This document shows positions 32,511 through 36,137 of a stretch of 36,137 nucleotides of DNA, piece by piece. The notes below the pieces were generated by a model, which saw only the letters and a program-made list of their open reading frames with translations, did not search any database and had not been told where the DNA came from. Each line of letters starts with the position of its first letter. Position 1 is the stretch's first letter. The translations under genes were made by a program, and so were the position numbers. This DNA comes from Paenibacillus lautus NBRC 15380. Lineage in GTDB: Bacteria > Bacillota > Bacilli > Paenibacillales > Paenibacillaceae. The stretch is from the NCBI RefSeq assembly GCF_004000945.1, contig NZ_BIMF01000035.1, forward strand, positions 1 through 36,137, read 5' to 3'.

Positions 32511-32727
32511 CCCGCTGCGATACCGTATTGTACCTCCGATCGCTGTTGTCTTCAGATTTCTTCTGATTGGTATGAATCTGTTGTAGAAATCCGCAGACAA
32601 AGGCGAACGCATTCGCTTCTCCAGTACAATACGTCCTCTCTGCTGGGTGTCTTCGTAAGATGTTCGCAGCCACTTTATTCGTTCGAGGGCAATAGCGATC
32701 GGAAATACGATCCGGCATCGCAGCGGA
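32511..32727. mobile_element. MITE-like unit with 38-bp imperfect inverted ends
   Basis: Left end 32511-32548 and right end 32690-32727 are inverted repeats matching at about 31 of 38 bases; shared blocks include AGCGATCGGA and ATCGCAGCGG. Inside is copy B of the structured repeat. There is no transposase and no conserved open frame. Without seeing an empty site I cannot define a target duplication, so mobile origin is inferred from form and from its place inside an operon. Confidence 0.6.
32527..32646. repeat. Structured dispersed repeat, copy B
   Basis: A 120-nt unit matching 7732-7850. Outer arms CGTATTGTAC (32524-32533) and GTACAATACG (32624-32633) pair over 10 bp. The inner stem GTCTTCAGATTT (32548-32559) pairs with 32587-32598 at 10 of 12 positions. 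A hairpin GCGAA-cgca-TTCGC lies at 32603-32616. The end CTCTGCTGGG is also shared with copy A. Confidence 0.8.
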
Positions 32728-32745
32728 CTTGAACGCAATAGTCAC

Positions 32746-34362
32746 TCAGCGCTGCGCCGTTCTCCTCTGCAATGCATCACACACCAGCTTGATGATCAGA
32801 TTCGTGAAGAAGATCAGCATCGACAACACGAAGATCTCATTAAACTTGGCGAAATGCTGCAGCTCTTTGATCTTGCTGGCTACAAGCGACGTCTGGGCAG
32901 ATACAAGAAAGATAATGCCGCTGATCGTCACCATAGCGTTGATGAAATAGTAGCTGAACATCTCCATGACGGTTGAAGCCGAGTTTGGCAGGAGCACTCG
33001 ATAAACGGTCTTGAACCAGCTGTCACCGAGCAGTTCTCCCGTGGTTTCCCAAGAGGAATTCATCTTGGACAGGGAGTTCTTGGCCATCAGATACGGCGTT
33101 GTAAAGAAATGAACGATATTGCACAGAACGATAATGATGAAGGTTCCCTTCAGGCTGCTTCCATTAAAGAAGAGCAGGTAGGATATCCCCAGCACCATGC
33201 CGGGCACCGTATTGGTTATCATGGATACGATGTCTACCGCGGATCGGGTTTTTAACGACGTCCGCACATTCAGCAGCGCCGATCCGTATGCCATCAAGGT
33301 GCCGAACAGCGCCGTCAAGAAGGCGACCCAGAGGGAGTTTCGGTATACCCCTGTTAAATCAGTCGATTGAAACACGTCCCGTACATGCTTAATCGTAAAG
33401 GTCATGTCATAGGGGTAACTGCTCAACCAAGGAGCGATGAACATCACCGCAAAAATGGACAGCATGCCCATCACAATGACCGACGACATCACGCCAAAGG
33501 CGATATCCCGAATGCGCTGGCGCGGCAGCTCGATATCCGAGAGCTTGTCATAGTGGAAATTCCATTTTTCCAGATAATTCAGCAGCCAGATGCCGAACAC
33601 GGCAGGGAGCAGCATCATCACCGCAATGACAGCGCCTTGGTTAAAGTCCGGAATGGAACCCAGCATCACCTGATACAGCTGCGTTGCCACGACCGGATAG
33701 GTACCGCCAACCGAAGCCGGAATGCCAAAATCCGTAAAGCTTAAGATAAAGGAAAGGACAAAGGCTCCGCCAAGCGCCCCGGCCAAGGGACGCAAAATCG
33801 TATTCAGGAAACTTCTCATCGTTCCGTCACCCATTAACTTGGAGACGATGATGAACTTTTTATCAATATACTTAAATGCGTTATGGATCAGCAGGAATAC
33901 TGGAGGCAGTGTATAAATGACGTAGCCTATGAGCAGACCGTTCCATCCGTAGATTTCAAACAAATTGCGTCCGGCAAGCCGGGTGATCAATCCCTGATTA
34001 CCGAACGAATACATAATGGCGAACCCATATGTAATAGTCGGGAGCAGCATGGGGATGATGATGACAGTTTTCAGCAGGCCTTTGACGGGCCGGTATATTT
34101 TGGTGCAATGAATGGAATACGCGAGTATAAACCCCAGGACGGTTGTGATCACCGCCGTGATGCCCGATATCTTCACGCTGTTGCCAATCGCTGCGATGAA
34201 TTCCCGATTCGACCCTATCGATACATAATGTCCGAGGGTTAACCCTTGATCGGATTCGAAGGAACGGACCAGCAGTATGAGCAGCGGCAAGAACAGAAAC
34301 ACGACGAACAATAACAGGATGACGGTAAAGATGATCCGCATTTCCGGTTTCACGTTATGCAT
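32746..34362 (-). CDS. 2-aminoethylphosphonate ABC transporter permease, fused
   Basis: 538-residue integral membrane protein with about 12 hydrophobic segments: two MetI-type permease halves joined in one chain, as in PhnU2-like and iron(III) FbpB-like permeases. The conserved loops after the coupling helices (AGALGGAFVLSF, and ELLGDSWFKTVYRVLLPNSA in the second half) fit the EAA-type motif region. The ATG at 34362 overlaps the ATPase stop by 8 nt and follows GGTGAG; a GTG at 34371 is a less likely start. It forms the channel for the lipoprotein and ATPase on either side. Confidence 0.92.
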   Translation of the reverse strand: MHNVKPEMRIIFTVILLLFVVFLFLPLLILLVRSFESDQGLTLGHYVSIGSNREFIAAIGNSVKISGITAVITTVLGFILAYSIHCTKIYRPVKGLLKTVIIIPMLLPTITYGFAIMYSFGNQGLITRLAGRNLFEIYGWNGLLIGYVIYTLPPVFLLIHNAFKYIDKKFIIVSKLMGDGTMRSFLNTILRPLAGALGGAFVLSFILSFTDFGIPASVGGTYPVVATQLYQVMLGSIPDFNQGAVIAVMMLLPAVFGIWLLNYLEKWNFHYDKLSDIELPRQRIRDIAFGVMSSVIVMGMLSIFAVMFIAPWLSSYPYDMTFTIKHVRDVFQSTDLTGVYRNSLWVAFLTALFGTLMAYGSALLNVRTSLKTRSAVDIVSMITNTVPGMVLGISYLLFFNGSSLKGTFIIIVLCNIVHFFTTPYLMAKNSLSKMNSSWETTGELLGDSWFKTVYRVLLPNSASTVMEMFSYYFINAMVTISGIIFLVSAQTSLVASKIKELQHFAKFNEIFVLSMLIFFTNLIIKLVCDALQRRTAQR

Positions 34363-35107
34363 ACTGCTCACCGAACAGGTTGTAGATGTTCTGCCTTTTG
34401 ATGTGCAGCTGCTTGATAATAAACTGCTTCACAAAATCATTGCTCGGATGATGGACAATCTCCTGGGGTGTACCGAATTGGGCAATCTGCCCCTGATGGA
34501 TAATCAGGATTTTGTCCGAGAGCGTCAGCGCCTCCTCCGGGTCATGCGTCACAATGATCGTGGTCAATTTGAATTCTCTGGCAATCGATTGAATCCGCTG
34601 CTTGATCGACTCCTTGATCACGCCGTCCAGCGCGCTGAGCGGCTCATCGAGCAGCAGGATTTTGGGTTTCGTGACCAGCGTTCTGGCAAGAGCCACTCTC
34701 TGCTTCTGCCCTCCTGACAGTTCGCCGATCCGCTTGTTCAAGTGAGGCTGAAGCTCCAGGAATTCGATATACTCCTGTACCTCCTGCTGACTCACGCTCC
34801 CCTTCTTATTGCGCAGGCCGTATACGATATTGTCGTAGGCATTCAGATTGGGAAATAAGGCATAGTCCTGAAAAACGATATTAAACCCCCGCTTCTTCAT
34901 CGGCACGTTGCTCAGATCTTGATTTTGGAACACGATTTTTCCCTGATCCATCCGGGTGAGTCCCAAAATAATATTCAGTAATGTGGTCTTCCCGCTGCCG
35001 CTCGGACCGAGCAGCGACATAATCTCGCCCGAACCGATTTCTACGTTGATGTCATCCAAAACCACTTTATCGTCGAATTGTTTGCGAATATGCTCTAGCT
35101 TCAGCAA
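34355..35107 (-). CDS. 2-aminoethylphosphonate ABC transporter ATPase
   Basis: 250-residue ABC ATPase of the PotA/FbpC-like group (PhnT2 type). It has Walker A GPSGSGKTT (34-42), Q-loop Gln80 in VFQDYALFP, signature LSGGQKQR (130-137), Walker B ILLLDEPLSALD with Asp154 and Glu155, and switch His188. It is shorter than PotA-type ATPases and lacks a regulatory TOBE domain. The start is a TTG at 35107, seven bases after GGGAGGTG; the longer open frame up to 35197 has no ribosome site. It is the first gene of the operon, opposite the DeoR-type regulator. Confidence 0.93.
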   Translation of the reverse strand: MLKLEHIRKQFDDKVVLDDINVEIGSGEIMSLLGPSGSGKTTLLNIILGLTRMDQGKIVFQNQDLSNVPMKKRGFNIVFQDYALFPNLNAYDNIVYGLRNKKGSVSQQEVQEYIEFLELQPHLNKRIGELSGGQKQRVALARTLVTKPKILLLDEPLSALDGVIKESIKQRIQSIAREFKLTTIIVTHDPEEALTLSDKILIIHQGQIAQFGTPQEIVHHPSNDFVKQFIIKQLHIKRQNIYNLFGEQYA

Positions 35108-35135
35108 ACGGCTCACCTCCCTTAAACACATCCTC

Positions 35136-35178
35136 AGTATAGAAACCATATGTAAACAAGAATCATGAGAACTGTTAA
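35136..35178 (-). promoter_or_regulatory. Possible promoter of the phosphonate operon
   Basis: On the minus strand TTAACA (35173-35178) lies 17 bases from TTACAT (35150-35155); a better -10, TATACT (35136-35141), lacks a well-spaced -35. Low certainty about which is used. Confidence 0.35.
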
Positions 35179-35215
35179 ATGTAAGTAAATTATGCATATA
35201 TCATTCATATATCGA

Positions 35216-35333
35216 TACCAACTATTGACCATATTCATCCACATTAAGTGCCTAACTTACGAATAAGATAGGTAACTCTATTGAACATGGCCGGGCGAAT
35301 CGGTAAACTAGACATGAATACTGGTACCAACTA
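35216..35333. promoter_or_regulatory. Direct repeats in the divergent phn-deoR region
   Basis: TACCAACTA occurs at 35216-35224 and 35325-35333, 109 bp apart. CTATTGACCAT (35223-35233) is echoed as CTATTGAACAT (35278-35288). DeoR-family repressors often bind repeated sites, so these are candidate operators covering both promoters. Confidence 0.45.
35281..35309 (+). promoter_or_regulatory. Promoter of the DeoR-family regulator
   Basis: TTGAAC (35281-35286), a 17-base spacer and TAAACT (35304-35309). The repeat TACCAACTA at 35325 would lie just after the start of transcription. Confidence 0.6.
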
Positions 35334-35347
35334 CTAATGCGGATTGA

Positions 35348-36124
35348 ATGGGTGAGCGAATGTTTCCACTGGAGAGGCAAATGAAAATACTTGAGCTGCT
35401 TACGATTCGAAAAGTACTGAAGATCACGGAACTAACAGAAGAGCTGAACGTCTCGGTGGATACGCTGCGCCGGGATCTGAACACCTTGACCAAGCAGGGG
35501 CGGATCGAGAAGATCTATGGCGGCGTCAAGCTCGTGGAGTCCCGGTTCGGCGAATCCTCCATGGACGAGCGCATGGTCAGCCAGTTGGAAGAGAAGGACC
35601 GGATCGCCCGTAAATGCAGCGAATTCGTTCATGACGGTGATTGCATCTATATCGACAGCGGCTCGACGACGTACCAGATCGCCAAGTACGTGAAACATAA
35701 GAAGAAGCTGACGGTCGTTACCAACTCGCTGCCAGTTGCGATTGAGCTGATGGACAGCGATGTGGAGCTGATTATGATCGGCGGCAAAATCCGGCGGGAG
35801 GAGCAGTCCGTCGTCGCGTATGAATACATCTTCAACTTTCATGAGCTGAATGTGCTGAAAGCCTTCATCTGCTGCAGCGGCATCACCATCGAAAAAGGCA
35901 TTTCCGACTACAACCTGGAGGAAGCCATTACGCGCAAAAAAATGATCGAGCTGTCCAAAGAAGTGTACGTCATGGCGGACAGCACCAAGTTTGGCAAAGA
36001 CGTCACCATCTCCATCGCATCGCTCGACAAGATTGATACGATCGTGACCGATGCGAACGTCCATGCAAGCTTCATGCCAAAGTTCAAAAAAACCAATACA
36101 ACGCTAGTGATTGCGGATGAATAG
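35348..36124 (+). CDS. DeoR/GlpR-family transcriptional regulator
   Basis: 258 residues. The N-terminal DeoR winged helix (about 5-60) shows the family pattern ELTEELNVSVDTLRRDLNTL followed by GRIEKIYGGV, and the C-terminal DeoRC sensor domain has IYIDSGSTTYQIA (about 99-111), VTNSLPVAIEL and GGKIRREEQSVV. That domain usually binds a phosphorylated small molecule. The ATG at 35348 is used; ATG 35360 (MFPLERQMKILELL) is equally plausible, and neither start has a strong ribosome site. It is divergent from the 2-aminoethylphosphonate operon, so it is the likely regulator; a phosphorylated or phosphonate intermediate as ligand is inference. Confidence 0.9.
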   Translation: MGERMFPLERQMKILELLTIRKVLKITELTEELNVSVDTLRRDLNTLTKQGRIEKIYGGVKLVESRFGESSMDERMVSQLEEKDRIARKCSEFVHDGDCIYIDSGSTTYQIAKYVKHKKKLTVVTNSLPVAIELMDSDVELIMIGGKIRREEQSVVAYEYIFNFHELNVLKAFICCSGITIEKGISDYNLEEAITRKKMIELSKEVYVMADSTKFGKDVTISIASLDKIDTIVTDANVHASFMPKFKKTNTTLVIADE

Positions 36125-36137
36125 AATAAAAGTGCGT

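Larger units (their letters stand above)
32452..32745. other. 294-nt gap in the phosphonate operon holding repeat copy B
   Basis: The gap separates permease and binding-protein genes that normally lie close together. Almost all of it is taken up by the inverted-repeat unit at 32511-32727. No gene is called here. Confidence 0.8.

Noticed and set aside
32452..32745. N-terminal extension of the binding lipoprotein into the upstream gap
   Set aside because: The extension translates the inverted-repeat unit. The lipoprotein signal with lipobox and ribosome site begins at 32451.
35107..35197. A longer N-terminus for the ATPase starting at 35197
   Set aside because: The extra residues do not fit the ABC family and the strong GGGAGGTG site serves the TTG at 35107.

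Overview
The window looks like a chromosomal segment of a Paenibacillus-type Firmicute (inferred from gene content, not from a search). The evidence is strong AGGAGG-like ribosome sites, a secG-rnr pair, a Bacillus-type FadR fatty-acid regulon with a matching FadR box, and moderately GC-rich codon use with AT-rich promoters. No rRNA, tRNA, CRISPR array, phage or complete IS element was seen.

Layout. (1) 1-2680, minus: secG, then rnr, which runs off the left edge. (2) 2888-3406: an AT-rich membrane-anchored orphan gene. (3) 3524-14138, minus: a full beta-oxidation cluster transcribed fadF - fadB/N - fadA - fadE - fadD - thioesterase, ending in a terminator at 3457-3496. Divergently, 14608-17249 holds fadR (TetR) - etfB - etfA, ending in a 19-bp stem hairpin. 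A FadR box lies just downstream of the fadR promoter. Together these genes activate fatty acids, run the beta-oxidation cycle, and pass electrons from acyl-CoA dehydrogenase through EtfBA to the FadF membrane Fe-S protein and probably the quinone pool. (4) 17429-29272: accessory singletons: a MazG-like pyrophosphohydrolase, a LOG-family phosphoribohydrolase, an SDR oxidoreductase with a palindromic operator, a TetR regulator with its own palindrome, a WYL regulator, a GyrI-like protein, a methyltransferase, an ANT(4')-like nucleotidyltransferase, a membrane M28 peptidase, a secreted small protein, an anchored alpha/beta hydrolase, and a serine hydrolase-TPR gene broken by one frameshift. (5) 29524-36124: a 2-aminoethylphosphonate uptake and degradation operon on the minus strand (ATPase, fused permease, lipoprotein, phnW, phnX) with a divergent DeoR-family regulator.

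The most unusual signal is non-coding. A structured repeat of about 120 bp occurs twice, at 7732-7850 and 32527-32646, in the same orientation. Each copy sits between genes of a metabolic operon. Its inner stem differs between the copies by paired, compensatory changes. The second copy is enclosed in imperfect 38-bp inverted repeats, which makes a MITE-like unit of about 217 bp. I saw no defence system or new enzyme cluster that I could support.
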